Of a DNA stretch of 64,000 nucleotides, positions 45,268 through 57,119 are shown in pieces. Under the pieces are notes generated by a model, which worked only from the letters and a program-made list of their open reading frames with translations, had not been told where the DNA came from and did not search any database. Source of the DNA: Physcomitrium patens (Eukaryota > Streptophyta > Bryopsida > Funariales > Funariaceae); contig NC_037273.1 of assembly GCF_000002425.4 (NCBI RefSeq), forward strand, positions 7,542,365 through 7,606,364, in the 5' to 3' direction. Both the position numbers and the translations under genes were made by a program. The stretch's first letter is position 1. Each line of letters opens with the position of its first letter.

Positions 45268-48200
45268 TTGGTTTTATGGATCTGAATATTCACCTGATGG
45301 AAGTCCTCTTTTTGGATTTCGTTTTTAGTGGTGAAATTGAGCACTTTTTAGGGTTTGCTTCTAGCTGAGCTGCTGTAGAATCAGCATTCGTCGAAATGGT
45401 GCCCGAGGGTAGTGTCTTGGTAGTTTCGCTTATTTCACTTCGTTCTGAGTAAAACTATGTTGCGAAATCCCCAGCCGGTTTCTAGAGCCATAGTTCAGTA
45501 GATGTACAGAATATCACCTTGTCCGTACTCCACCAAATGCATAATTGCTCGAAATGAATCTACTTGTGTACACCTGGGCAAATATACACTGTCTTATCAT
45601 GGAGGCTAAGCTCTCGTTGAGGCCGACTGAGTGCACCTTGTCGCCGAATACCTCGCAGGCTCACATTGCATCACGACATTATTTAATATGAAAGAAATAA
45701 TTTGATCATGGACAGTGAAAGAGTTTGTGGAAGTAAACTGCTCTGCCTTGGAAGCATCGAATGACACCTACTAATGTGGAAAGAATCCTCGAAGATGTTC
45801 TGACAATGCTGGCTCTTCGGGTTTCCAAACTCTCCGCAGGAGCCTGCCCCTTAACGTGCAATTCATCAACCGTGATTGGGAAACAAGCCGGTAATATTGG
45901 GTGTTGGTAATAACCAGCATTTATCTATAGAGCAGCTCCTGTCCAGAATAACTAGACGCGGTGACTTGACTCCGACTACGCCCTTGAAAGACATGAGTAT
46001 TTCTGGGTCCTTGTTTGAGGATACAGAGCAGCAGTGCAAGTTGCAAGTTGTGCAATGGAAATGATAAGCACTAGACTTACCAACAGCGAAAGCACTTGGA
46101 CAAGTAACTGACAGGCATTAACTTAATCAAGCTTTCATGTATTCAATTCCATTCCATTCTTAGACCAACTAAACCCCGTCTATTATTTGGGACGATAAGA
46201 TCTAAGGACGCAGATGTGACTAGGAAACCTCCGCGACCCGATTAGTTGGCGTTTGCGTCCTCGCGGTTACTAGATCTGCTGATTTAGCCCAGCTTGAAAG
46301 TAGATTTTGTATATATATTTATATATTGGTAAGAGAACTATCCACATCTTTTGAATGAAGCATACTATCTTACGTATATTTTGGATTTAACATTTAGTTA
46401 ATACATCCTGAGCAAATTCAAGAAGAAGTGTGAGTATACTTTGCAGTTATCACGATTACAACCTGTCAAAAACTAACACCTCAGAGGCACTCTTTACATT
46501 TGTAGGAGTGATATAGACACTCCATTCTCACATTGAGTGAATTCGCAATCCTTCACAACATTCTTAAAATTTTATCGATAAAATTGTAAGCATGGAGATC
46601 ACTCGAAACTAAACTTCTCGTTGAGTACACCTCAAAGATTGCAGGAATCTACAATCGATGTTATGTTCAAGTTTTTTCTTGTGCCTGTAAATTGTTTCTG
46701 CACCAACAGAACGCACCTGTTGCAAGGACTTCGAAGAACGAGAACCCCCAGTCCTGAGCTCTCGAGAAGTTTTCATTTTTTACTGCACATCGTAATGTGC
46801 TCAATTCCACGACCCCTTGTTGTGATGTTAAAAACTGCTTTCTAACTTCGGAAGGATTGCATTGTCTATCCCACAGATTGCACCGTCGTTTTCTTAAGTG
46901 TTCAAGAGCATATTCGGCACACATGGCAATCATGCACTGCAGCATCCTTCACGTGAGAATGGCCACATGCATGTCTTCACGTGAGGATTAGAGGATCCAG
47001 AGTGCATATTCAGGAATGACCATGGAATGTGGTTATAGGCCCGAGCTAATTGGCCCCACTTGCAGGCACGAATGGTTTCAGACAAAGCGGATGAGAAAAC
47101 TGTATCCCTATTTTTGCAATACCTGTCTGTCATCAAAAGAGACACTTCCAGATCAATTTCTGGTCAAAGGGAAAGAGGGAAAATCCATTAAAAAAAAAAA
47201 AAAAAAAAAAAAAACAGAAAATTGTTGTATGCGTCATTCCTGAAAACGGATTCACAAGTGCTCTGTAAGCCTCGTCATGTCTAAGGGTTACCTTCATGCT
47301 TGGGATAACCTCCTCAGCCCTGGTAGAGTTCGTCGCAGCACCAGCAGAGCTAACAAACGGGAGCCAAAAGAATCCAGAGGAACAAAAAGACGCTATTAAA
47401 AACGGTGATTTCCTTACCTTTTCCAGGACCTTGAGTTAAAATTGGTAATTTAGACGCTCTAATTCTCCGCTGATCAGAATCCAGAGGTCGGTTCCCCCAG
47501 GCATTGCCCCTCCGCACATGCGAGCGTGCATCCCGCAGACAATCCTACGTCTTTGGAGCCCTATCTGTCAGCTATATTTGTCATTCTCCCTGAAGATCTG
47601 GCGATAATATTGATGATCCTTTCGGAGATAGCAGGTTGGCCGGTCGTAGAGGGGTTCTTTCCAGAGCAGATGCCCGGGAGTATCTAGGCATATTTCCCCA
47701 TTCTTAGAGTACCCAGAATCTCAATTCTAGGATGTAATTTAAAAAGGGTTAATGCGGTTACTTGCAAACTTTCCGAACAGCATCACTTGGATCTCCAGTG
47801 GACTGGTCCTAGAGAATGTTCCCTCGCTTGTGAAACCAGTTATGTGATGTGAGCTGTCGGATGGCAAGTTACTGGCATTTGCGAAGGCTGCACTTGTGGA
47901 AGAAGCGGGGAAGTTGCAGGTCGAATGTACAAGTGTTTTGATACTTCGCAATGCACTCTGTTCAGAGATCTGTAGCTGAGGATTCAAACGTTGCGAAGCC
48001 GCCGCTTCACTTTGACCAGCAGCTCATGGCCTCGTTCGGGGTCCATCTTCTCCAGAGTCACGCTGTTGCTGAGGCTATACTGGAATGCGTTACTTTTTGT
48101 GAACGTGGGTTCCTAATAAGTAGGGTTAACCATCATCTGAGATAGCGGAAACAGACCAGGCTGAAGAATTCGTCTCATTCATGGCAATTTTGGTGTGTTG

Positions 48201-49118
48201 GCTAGAAAGGAACTTGAACTGCTTCAAAGGGTGGAGGGGTTAGTGGTACCTATTTATGCGAGAGATTGATATGAATCTCTGAAGCGGGTGATGACAGGTA
48301 TTCGTTGCTCGTGTTGTGGTGAAGGTTTCACAAAATGATTCAATTATCTTCAGTGATCCTTTCCAAGCAGTTTAGCTGTGGCTGTTCCGGAGAACGTATG
48401 GTAGAGATGGCGCAGTTTGGCCACGAATTAAAGGCTCAAAGACGGTTGCGGCGACTGAGCCACCCTCTTCGTTTACTCGCACTGTAACAGCACCATAGGG
48501 CCTCGATCTGAAGCAATCAGGGAGTTGGGGAGCTGATAGAGATCATTCAAAATGGGTGAATAATCAACCCTCGATTGGAGTTTTAGAACTTCTACTACAA
48601 TGCGGGTAACGCTCGCAACTGACTGGTGTATTAGGAGCTTGGATTGCATTTATGTAGAAGTTGGTTATGTAGAGGAAAGTGAACTTAGATGGGAATGGGA
48701 TATGAGAGAATTCGCCGTAACGCTGCTACACATGCGAACGCTTGAATTCACTGCCTTCCGTCCCCCTGAAAGTGTCAGAGAAGTTTCTTGAAACAACAAA
48801 GATTCGAAAACCACTTTCCTCAGTAGACAACCAAGACTCCCAAGAAATCCTCAGTGGTGAATAAGGTGAATAGTTTTCATGTCGATACCAAAGACTCCTA
48901 ATAGTACTATCTGGAACATTACCTCCGGCGAGTAAACTTGTGTCCAGTCTCTCAGAGCCTGTAGCATCCATACTCAATCGACTTGGGATGCTTAGTCCTG
49001 TCGTTCATGGCGGAGATCGATAATCGCCACAAAAGAACGTGGTGGTTTACGGTTTAAGGATTTAGCATTCTCAACCTCTAGGAAAGATCGCTACTCTCAG
49101 GTAGTTGAGTATGTAGCT
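45268..49118. other. Intergenic region between the IQD and kinase-Sel1 genes
   Basis: The left part should hold the IQD 3' UTR. A poly-A run lies at 47190-47214. The right part (about 48300-49118) has gene-like composition and probably holds the promoter and leader of the kinase gene at 49119. Short open frames here show no domain. Confidence 0.5.
47190..47214. repeat. Poly-A run (25 bp)
   Basis: An uninterrupted A run; it could be the tail of a retrocopy, but no source gene is seen to its left. Confidence 0.9.
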
Positions 49119-51644
49119 ATGGCGGATGTCTATGCCCTATGTCGCGGTGTGATCAAGACTATCCAAGAAAGGGACATCAAGGTCAATCACTGTCAACGGG
49201 AGCTCCTTGCGAGAACATTCTCACACTTTTTCGACAATTTGGAGAATACATTCCGTAAGGACCACACAAAGGACGACTGCCTCCGCATGTGCGCCAAAGC
49301 ACTGTCAGAATTATGGCGAGTTTTGAGTTACGCAGATATGACGGTGGCAGAGTGGGCAGACGAGAACTGGTGGAGATCAGTAATGTACTCCTCCGTCTCT
49401 GGTTCCCTTCAGATGCACATGAATCTGCTCTTGCAAAATTTTGTGAAGTGTTTGGACATTGCGAAGATTGCCATTGCTGAAGCGACCAAGGACCACACGT
49501 TCAAGCTGCCCATTATGGACCACTCACAGTTCTTTGCAGCGGTTGTAGAAGAAGCCCACAAGAGAGACAACCAGACTTTAGGTCGCAGTGTCGAAGCTTT
49601 CAAAGAAAGCAAGACGTTTCTACAGAGGAGATACGGATCCAGCTATAAGCTCGCCAAGTACTTGCTGAGGAAATTTCAATCATACACTCCTACCCCTGAA
49701 ACACGACGTTACTACTCGATAAGATTCCGTTACATAGAGATTACACAGGGTACCCACAAAATGGGATCAGTGGGAACTGTATGTGAATGCAAATGTTTTG
49801 GAATGCCCGCCATTGCGAAGTGCCTTAACTTGACAGATGAGAAGAGCATCAAGGTCATGGAAGAACAAGTCGAGGTATTTGCACGTCTACAACACGTCAA
49901 CTTGGTGCAGTTTATCGGCTACACAGTCCACGAGAATCAGCAGATGTTGATCATGGAACGGGGAAGCGCGAATCTCGAGACTTACTTAAAACGTCATGGG
50001 TCGAAGCCGGTGTCTCACCTCAAGGCATTTGATATTCTACTCCAAATTGCAGAGGGCATGAGGTACCTTCACGACCAGAACGTAATACACGGTGACCTAA
50101 AGGCGACGGATATTATCCTTGATGCGACAGAGAGGAAGGACAATTTCTCGTGTGTGCGCGTGAAGCTTGCAGATTATGGCTTATCAAAATTGAGACAGAG
50201 CATGCGGCCGTCGAGTGCAACCTATAGCAACCCGATGGCTTGGAGGCCCCCAGAGGTTTACGACTACAAATCAGACAGCATAGAAATGTACACGAAATAC
50301 ACAGACGTGTACAGCTTTGCATTGGTAATGTATGAAATTCTGACTGGATTGAAACCTTATGAGGCTTTAAGCCCGAGGGACGTCTTGCCAAGCCTGCTTT
50401 CCGGGTGGAGGCCAGTGACGAATACTGAGTCGCATTGCCCAGTGTATCTCTCCACCTTCATGCAGCAGTGCTGGGCAACCAATCCAAAGGATCGTCCTCT
50501 CTTTCCTGACATTTGCAATATGCTGTCATATTGCAAAGGCGTGATTCTGCGACATTCTTTCCCTTCAACGTTGAGTTGTGTTAACGAATACGATGCTGAA
50601 ATACTCTCCTCGCACCTTGGTTCCAAGTGGTGCATTCAAGAGGGCGCCAAGGGTACTTTGCCTGTCGAGGTTTTTAGTTATGCAGTATTTGATGTTCAGT
50701 GTAGAAAGAAAGTTGCAGGAGCCAAGTTTGTTTCGGGAGTGGACGAGGTAGCGGAGGTGATGAAAGCAGGCCGGTATTTTGGCAATTGGACATCACAAGC
50801 ATGTGATATGGAGAAATCCTTCAAACTATTCAGGTCGCTGAATCATGATTATCCAGAGTTGCTCTGGCGTCTTGGATTATGCTACGAACTCGGCATGGGC
50901 GTCGGTAAGTGCGAATCCAAGGCCATTTCATTGTACGAACAAGCTTGTAACCTGAATTTCCCGTCCGCGTACATCGAAATGGGACATTGCTATGCCGCTG
51001 GACACGGCGTTGCCATGAACATCGAAATGGCTAAGCGCAACTGGACGAATGCTCTTCTTCACCAAACGAAATCCGGCACCACTCTCCTCGGCATTCAAGA
51101 ATTGCTCCAAAATTTATCCACAGGCACAAGAGCCAGCACCTTCGACGCAGACAGCGCTCACAAAGCCATGGCAGCTCGGCTACAAGAGCTAACCAAGCAT
51201 GAAATCGGCAGATTACTTGTCAATGGCCCAGATTCCTGCAACGCTCTAGTGTTAAGAAAAATCTCAAAAATCCAAGCCAAGACTTCTGCAAATAATTCGA
51301 AGTCTCCAGCATCCTCCAGTTCAGATTCAAGCATCCTCAAGCATGTTGTCGACAATCCTCTTCCTCAACCTCTACCTCAACTACCCCAACAAACGCCACA
51401 GCATTCCCGCATTGTTCTGCTCAAAGGCTCAGGACATACTCTGAAAAAGAAATATTCGCGACATCCCGCTGGTTCCGCTCCTCCTCCTCCTTCTCAATCT
51501 CCTTCTCCTTCTTCTTCTTCATCAACACCGCTCGTAATTGCCATAGCGTTTCTGTGTATCATTCTCGCAGTTCTAGTGAAATATTATCTCGCCTTGGCCG
51601 CCCTTCCCATGACTTGTGCAATTCATGCTACACCGACTTCGTGA
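49119..51644 (+). CDS. Kinase-like protein with Sel1-like repeats and C-terminal membrane anchor
   Basis: An intronless 841-residue frame from ATG to TGA. Residues 1-200 are helical and lack a known domain (MADVYALCRGVIKTIQERD, FSHFFDNLENTFRKD). Residues 205-470 form a kinase fold: atypical Gly loop QGTHKMGSVGTVCE, AIAK lysine (K234), LIMERGS hinge, HGD in place of HRD (H324-D326), DYG in place of DFG (D352-G354), RPPE in place of APE (E379), and KDRPLFPDI in the C-lobe. Residues 578-650 are two Sel1-like repeats (LLWRLGLCYELGMGVGK..., AYIEMGHCYAAGHGVAMN...), TPR-like scaffolding units. A Ser/Pro-rich linker leads to a hydrophobic segment at 805-830 (LVIAIAFLCIILAVLV) close to the C-terminus, as in tail-anchored proteins. 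Lys and both catalytic Asp remain, so activity is possible. A candidate poly(A) signal AATAAA lies at 51760-51765. Confidence 0.9.
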   Translation: MADVYALCRGVIKTIQERDIKVNHCQRELLARTFSHFFDNLENTFRKDHTKDDCLRMCAKALSELWRVLSYADMTVAEWADENWWRSVMYSSVSGSLQMHMNLLLQNFVKCLDIAKIAIAEATKDHTFKLPIMDHSQFFAAVVEEAHKRDNQTLGRSVEAFKESKTFLQRRYGSSYKLAKYLLRKFQSYTPTPETRRYYSIRFRYIEITQGTHKMGSVGTVCECKCFGMPAIAKCLNLTDEKSIKVMEEQVEVFARLQHVNLVQFIGYTVHENQQMLIMERGSANLETYLKRHGSKPVSHLKAFDILLQIAEGMRYLHDQNVIHGDLKATDIILDATERKDNFSCVRVKLADYGLSKLRQSMRPSSATYSNPMAWRPPEVYDYKSDSIEMYTKYTDVYSFALVMYEILTGLKPYEALSPRDVLPSLLSGWRPVTNTESHCPVYLSTFMQQCWATNPKDRPLFPDICNMLSYCKGVILRHSFPSTLSCVNEYDAEILSSHLGSKWCIQEGAKGTLPVEVFSYAVFDVQCRKKVAGAKFVSGVDEVAEVMKAGRYFGNWTSQACDMEKSFKLFRSLNHDYPELLWRLGLCYELGMGVGKCESKAISLYEQACNLNFPSAYIEMGHCYAAGHGVAMNIEMAKRNWTNALLHQTKSGTTLLGIQELLQNLSTGTRASTFDADSAHKAMAARLQELTKHEIGRLLVNGPDSCNALVLRKISKIQAKTSANNSKSPASSSSDSSILKHVVDNPLPQPLPQLPQQTPQHSRIVLLKGSGHTLKKKYSRHPAGSAPPPPSQSPSPSSSSSTPLVIAIAFLCIILAVLVKYYLALAALPMTCAIHATPTS

Positions 51645-52596
51645 GACTTGACGCTGGAGCGACCCCGGGTGTGAGCTCCAGCGTTGACCAGGTTTAGGGT
51701 TTACAAGCACCCTTTATTCTTTTTAGGTTTTAGAAAGAAAAAAATCAATCAATCAATCAATAAAATTTCATAAAAAATTTAGACTAAAGAAACCCATTTT
51801 TGTGTTTAGATGCATATGTACTTTTATCAAATTCTGTCTAAACATGAGTAATTTTTTTGGGCATAAAACCTCGTAGTTTTGTTGGCAGATTTAGGGTTAT
51901 GGAACGAATAATCCTCTCATATGTGCAATTTCTTTCTCTTTTCTCTTTTCTCTTTTCTTTTTTGATATTAAAGATCTCTTGTGGTCTATATATTGGCTTC
52001 TCAATTCTTTGTGAATTTTTCTTCAAGACATTCTACTACTTTAACACCCCCTAATGCATCCACAAATGGTGGTAGAAATTGTTGATGAGTATTAGGAAAC
52101 TCTGATAGAACATGTAAATATTTTTAATAGACCATTCCTATCTAGTGGTAAAGTCAGCTTCAGGTCTAGCTTCAAAATATCATAATCCCTGATTCTTCAC
52201 CTTCTACCAAAGTACATCTTCACCCAAATTCACAAAATGTAAATATTAGCAAAATGCCAGGAGCTGAGTATTCACTGGCAGCACTTCAACAAAAACAAGA
52301 AGGGCGAGGGCAACATGAAATCTAACCATGACATTATTTCACTTTAAGACAACAAATAGAGCTCCTTGCAAACTATATCATTCAACGTTTCAAGGTAATG
52401 GCGAAAGAGTGAAACATTGAAAGAATAATCCATGGCATCCAGAACATCATCAGACTATCCGTGTCGACCACCAAAGCCCGAAGCCTGCATGAAAATTGCA
52501 AATCACATAATCCAACAATCACAAACATAGGAAACAGGCAAACACTCCAACGTACAGAACAAAGTACTGTCGATCGTCGTATGTGAAGAGCTACCC
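51645..52596. other. Intergenic region between convergent 3' ends
   Basis: It contains AATAAA at 51760-51765 after a short AATC repeat, and a CT-rich tract near 51930-51960. No gene is recognised. Confidence 0.55.
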
Positions 52597-55400
52597 TCAC
52601 AAATAAAGGATACCGAAGTCCCTTTGATGCTTCTCTGTAAGGGCATCGTCTGCTTCAGAATTACGTGGCTGTTCTACAAGTCAGCGCCAATACAATGAAA
52701 GACCTCAACACGGTAAAATTGGTATTGAAACAATGATAAACTTGCAAAAATGTTCAACCTATCAATCGACAACGAATTCCAGCTTGTTCTACCAGGCAAC
52801 ATGTTGGGCTGCTAGTGATTCACTTCGAAAAGTCTAGCAATATCTGGCCTGCAATTTGGACACATTCTGTCCGAATCGTATTTCAGTAGCCGTTGTAACT
52901 CAAGATCGCTCTGTTTGGGAACTCGCACCCTTGCAGTCCCGAACGTTTGGTGGACCAGAGTAAATGCCGCACAAAATTCTCTAAAATTATTCTCAAGTGA
53001 GTAGAGGCCGGCGGGTGAATAAATAGGTTCCAATGTAATCTATTACTAATTGTACATACCCAAGGGATTCTTCCCGTAGCTACCCAAAGGGTTCTTAGAC
53101 AAATTCTCATAGTTACCCAACGAATTCCCAGATATGGGTTCCTTCACATAACTGCTCAAGGGATTCCCATAGCTACCCAAACGATTTCGAGAGGCATTAT
53201 TCTTGCTTTGATCTGATGGAACCGAAGTTGCAGGATCTTCTGACGTGGGTGAATCGTTCTTGGAGGTGATAGTTCCAACATCAGACTGGGGTAAAACTGC
53301 TGAGTTAAAAAGAATGGGATCCGACACAGGCACGATTGGATCATCCGGTTTCGCCTTCTCCAAAGCTACTGTGTTAGCAGGAACTTCCACACTGCCCTCT
53401 TTATCCATTTTCTCTTCAGAAGCGACCACTTGTGTTGCAACCGGCTGCAAGGATATTTCAATATAAGTAAAATAATTATGCTAACATTTCATCAAAAATC
53501 ACACTTACTCGAAAACAACTTTTACATCAATTATACTCGCCCTAATTCAGACCGCAACCTACCTGGCCGCTGGATGTTTCATTCGTCACAACAGGTCGCA
53601 GAAGACTCTCCAACAACCCTTCATCTGGATCTCCGACTGGCTTTTCTGATTTAATCATTTCGAGAATGGCTCTGTAGTGGTGAGACTGATCTGTAGCAAC
53701 ACATTCCAGAGGTTAGGTACACTTACAAGATACCCAGCAATATAGATAGATATATATATATATATATATATATATAGATGTGTGTGTGTGTGTGTGTATA
53801 CATACTAACATTTTGCATCACACTCCTGAATGACGAGGAAACTATGCCACTTGGTACGAACCTTGTATTTTGTGCCCAAGAGCATCAGCAAGGCGTACAG
53901 GATTCAGTCTCTCTTCATTCTTGAATTTTGATTTCACTTGTTTTCTTGTCCTTCCTGGGAACAAATTCTGTATCAGCTCAAAATCTGTTCCAAATTGCTG
54001 CAGTGCCTGCATTACGATAATAAGAGCTTCGTGCATGTTACATATGCAGTTTGGAAACGAAGTCAAAACTAGACTCAGTTGTCACAAAAAATAATAACAT
54101 AAATAAAATAATATAAAATAAAACAAATAAAATACTCTACAAACTCAGGACGACTAGAGGAGCAATACTCAACATAAAGAAAGCAAGGAAAAGAAAACAG
54201 GGCAATCCTTCCCCAAATAAACTCATTTCACTCGCACCATACCAACACTCTGTCATAGAGAATATTACTGCAGGAAAGCAGTCCTCCCAGACTATACCTT
54301 GTAAAATAAATCCGTGTCTTCTTGCTTCCACCTTTCTACGTGTGTTCGATTAGAGTACGAATTGGAGTTAAGTTTAGGCCTATCCTCTTCCACCCTGCGA
54401 TAAGTATCTATATCCTCACGAGTACTGGCTTGAGCGGCCACCATCAAGCTCTGTTGATTAATAACAATGCGCCCATTCACAATCTGCACTTGAGGAGTTA
54501 AGACGGAGGGAGCGGAGGAATTAGAGGGAGCAGACCTGCCAAACCAGGATGTATAGAACGGGTTAGGTAATTTAGATTCAAAAAGATGACTTGTGCGGCA
54601 AAGCCCACAATTCAGGAATTCCTTGTATAATAAGCCAGGCTTAATAAAGTTGAAAGCTTACGTATTCTGGGCTGCTGGGGTGGTCATGTCCCTCGCTGCA
54701 GATCTTGATCCCGAACCCTTCTTTTCTTTCTCTTCAGCTTTCCTGGCAGCTTCCTCCTTCGCTTTCTGCAAGTTCAGACGTTTCGGTTGACTACTTACAT
54801 TATTGACACAATGGAAAAAATAGGCCCCCGGCGATCAGCGCAGACGACTCTTTGCTCACTTGCTTCAGGGAAGATAGAGACTAGGTCATTTGTTTAAACC
54901 AATGACCTAGAAAGTGCATGTTACTTAAAACTTGATCAGCAACCGGAAAATTTACTCCACAACCCATGATAAATCCATTCCCACTTAATTTACAGAAGCA
55001 TACCGCCCTCTCAATAGCTTCCGCCCTTCGAATGATCTCCTTCATAGTCAGCTGCGACGGATCCGACAAGTCCATCGAAGCCGTCTCCTTCATCTTCTTG
55101 GGCGGGACCGTCTTGGTCTCCACGTCTGCCATGTCCAATCCCCGCACATGAATCAAATACTAATTCACTCATTTTTCAACCCTAGAACAGCTCTCGGACA
55201 GAAACAGAGTGCATTCCATACGTACCCTTCTTCTTGCCTAACTTGGTGCGGGGCACAGACTTGCGCTTCTTAGCCGCGCCAACAGGGCGCGCCTTCTTCA
55301 ATGGAGCCACTTGGGGCTTTGCCTGTGCTTCACTCGACATCGACTCCAATCCCTCATCACCTTCTACTTCCTCAGCTGCAATGGCCTCCGCCTCAGCCAT
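52597..55400 (-). CDS. BDP1: TFIIIB subunit Bdp1 (B'') with SANT/Myb domain
   Basis: Eight exons on the minus strand: 55400-55226, 55125-55004, 54765-54662, 54535-54298, 54006-53862, 53690-53563, 53444-53060 and 52673-52597. They sum to 1,374 nt and 457 residues, with all phases fitting. Bdp1 joins TBP and Brf1 at RNA polymerase III promoters. The N-terminus is acidic and then basic ([24 protein letters not shown]), followed by a helical, charged stretch ([29 protein letters not shown]). The pre-SANT segment is [15 protein letters not shown]. The SANT domain is split by intron 4 and reads [13 protein letters not shown], then [36 protein letters not shown], the family signature. The C-terminal exon holds NPLGSYG-type repeats. 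The last exon is chosen because a GTATGT donor and a phase-1 acceptor match; reading through instead gives an earlier TAG after GMYN. Confidence 0.9.
53750..53798. repeat. Compound TA / TG microsatellite in a Bdp1 intron
   Basis: A TA run (53750-53775) followed by a TG run (53779-53798), inside the intron between exons 5 and 6. Confidence 0.9.
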
Positions 55401-56610
55401 TGCCCCTCCACTCCAACCGTCGCAATTATGCGCTATTCCATCGAGCTAAGAGGCGATGCAAAACGCACGGTGGTTCAAATGCAGCGAGGGAGTCCAAGCT
55501 ATCAAACGACTAAATTTCGTCACACTCACCATCCACCACCAAACAAATTCCACGCCCAGAACTCAATTCATACACAGATAATTCGACGAATCTCGCGAGT
55601 TACAAAACCTGGCCCCTAAATTCAAGCTCTGACCATTACCATCGTTCTTCATGGTTGCCGATTATCCATCATACTTCGGAACAATTACGAGCTAATCTAG
55701 CAAGCGTGAAGATCAGCAGCAATGCGGTGCCTCTGATAAGCGATGCCTCGCGGATCATCCAGCGGCACCACGACAAAAAGCTCCTTGTCGTCACGCTCCT
55801 CTTCAGGATCTCGAGTCGACACTTGAGGAAAGCAGACGCGAGGGGGTGACTGCGTTCGGGATCTCAAGGGGCATCTGATTCAAGTCTTCGCCTATGTGGA
55901 CACAATACCCCACAACAATGGCCGTTATTCTCATTATCCATTTTGGAGTTATTGATAATGAGAGTAGCTTAATTCTAAAAGGAGGTGAATGTGAATAACT
56001 TAAGGAGAGGGAGGCCACATGTGAGAGAAGTCCATGGAAATATATAGTCCATCAATCTATTGTTAATTTTGAAGCATGTACCACCAACTCAAATTAAATT
56101 AAGAACTTCTCGGATTTGCATTTATTATTATTATTATTATTATTCTAGGATATAGTTGAGCTTCTACAGCACTTATTGTATGGTAGGAATATATAAAAAT
56201 TTATTAAAGGAAGACTCACATATGCGTTCTATTTAAAATATGTTATGTTCTAATCACGTGAGATGGACATGACATCAATTGGCTAAATGGTTGGGTTGGC
56301 CTCATTTTGGTTGATCAAGAATAAAAGATTGTGGAAGAATGTTACTTTTTAATCTATAAATCCATAAATGAAGAAAATTAATTTATTAAAAAATTTATCA
56401 TGTTTAACAACTTTTATTGCATTGTATGTAGTGTATTATCTTCATTAAATAAGTTAATGGTTTTAAGAATTTGTTTCATTCCTATTAAATCATATGGCAT
56501 ATAATTTACAAATAATTGACTTTTTTACATATGTATTAAGTGATTAACAATCTTAAAGATTAGTTGAGATAGATATATTATATTATTTGAAATTTCTTAT
56601 TATATAAAAA
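55401..56610. other. Leader and promoter side of Bdp1, then AT-rich intergenic DNA
   Basis: 55401 to about 55850 is GC-balanced and should hold the Bdp1 5' UTR and promoter. AT-rich sequence follows, with a TTA repeat at about 56120-56145. No gene is recognised. Confidence 0.5.
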
Positions 56611-57119
56611 TATCAATGACATAAATCACAAAGAATCAAAAGATCAATACACTCTTATTCCACTTGAAAAGAGTAGATAATCACTAAAAAATAGACTATT
56701 ATTAAACTATAATGGTTATTGCCTAAGCTAAGAAAACTATAGACTTTTGAGACAAGATTAAGGACTAAAAAGATGTTGCTAAGAGTGAAGAAGGCTTCAC
56801 TCTTGTCTCCATATATACTATCTAATTAGAAGCTATGTGGCAATGTTCTATAGGACCTCCAACATATGTCTAACTTATAAGGCAAGTTTCTTCTAGATGC
56901 GCCACATTGCTAACTTGTACAATAAGTTGTCAATATGGACAACATGTATCTAACTTATTGGCCAAGTTTTTAACCTATCAATCAACTACAAATACGTCTA
57001 AAGTCAAATTTGTGTCCATTAAACTTTTATAAAGCTTATCTACTAGATATTATCAAATTTACTTTTATTTATATTCTATCTAATATTTTTTATCAAGGTA
57101 ATTATATATGTCTATGACA
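56611..57119 (-). repeat. Solo LTR of the chromovirus family of copies A and B
   Basis: About 509 bp in the orientation of copy B. Matching blocks include GAGTGAAGAAGGCTTCACTC, CTCCATATATACTATCTAA, TTCTATAGGACCTCCAA and TCAACTACAAATACGTCTAAAGTC. It ends TGACA at 57115-57119; the left end is taken at TATCA (56611). The flanks are AAAAA and AAAAG, a near-match 5-bp duplication. No internal retroelement sequence adjoins it on either side, so it is most likely the product of LTR-LTR recombination. Confidence 0.75.

Noticed and set aside
47739..48145. Small frames on both strands between IQD and the kinase-Sel1 gene
   Set aside because: They have no domain and no splice partners that extend them.
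52812..53033. 73-codon minus-strand frame between the last two Bdp1 exons
   Set aside because: It falls in the final intron of the model. No acceptor joins it in frame to exon 7, and no domain is visible.
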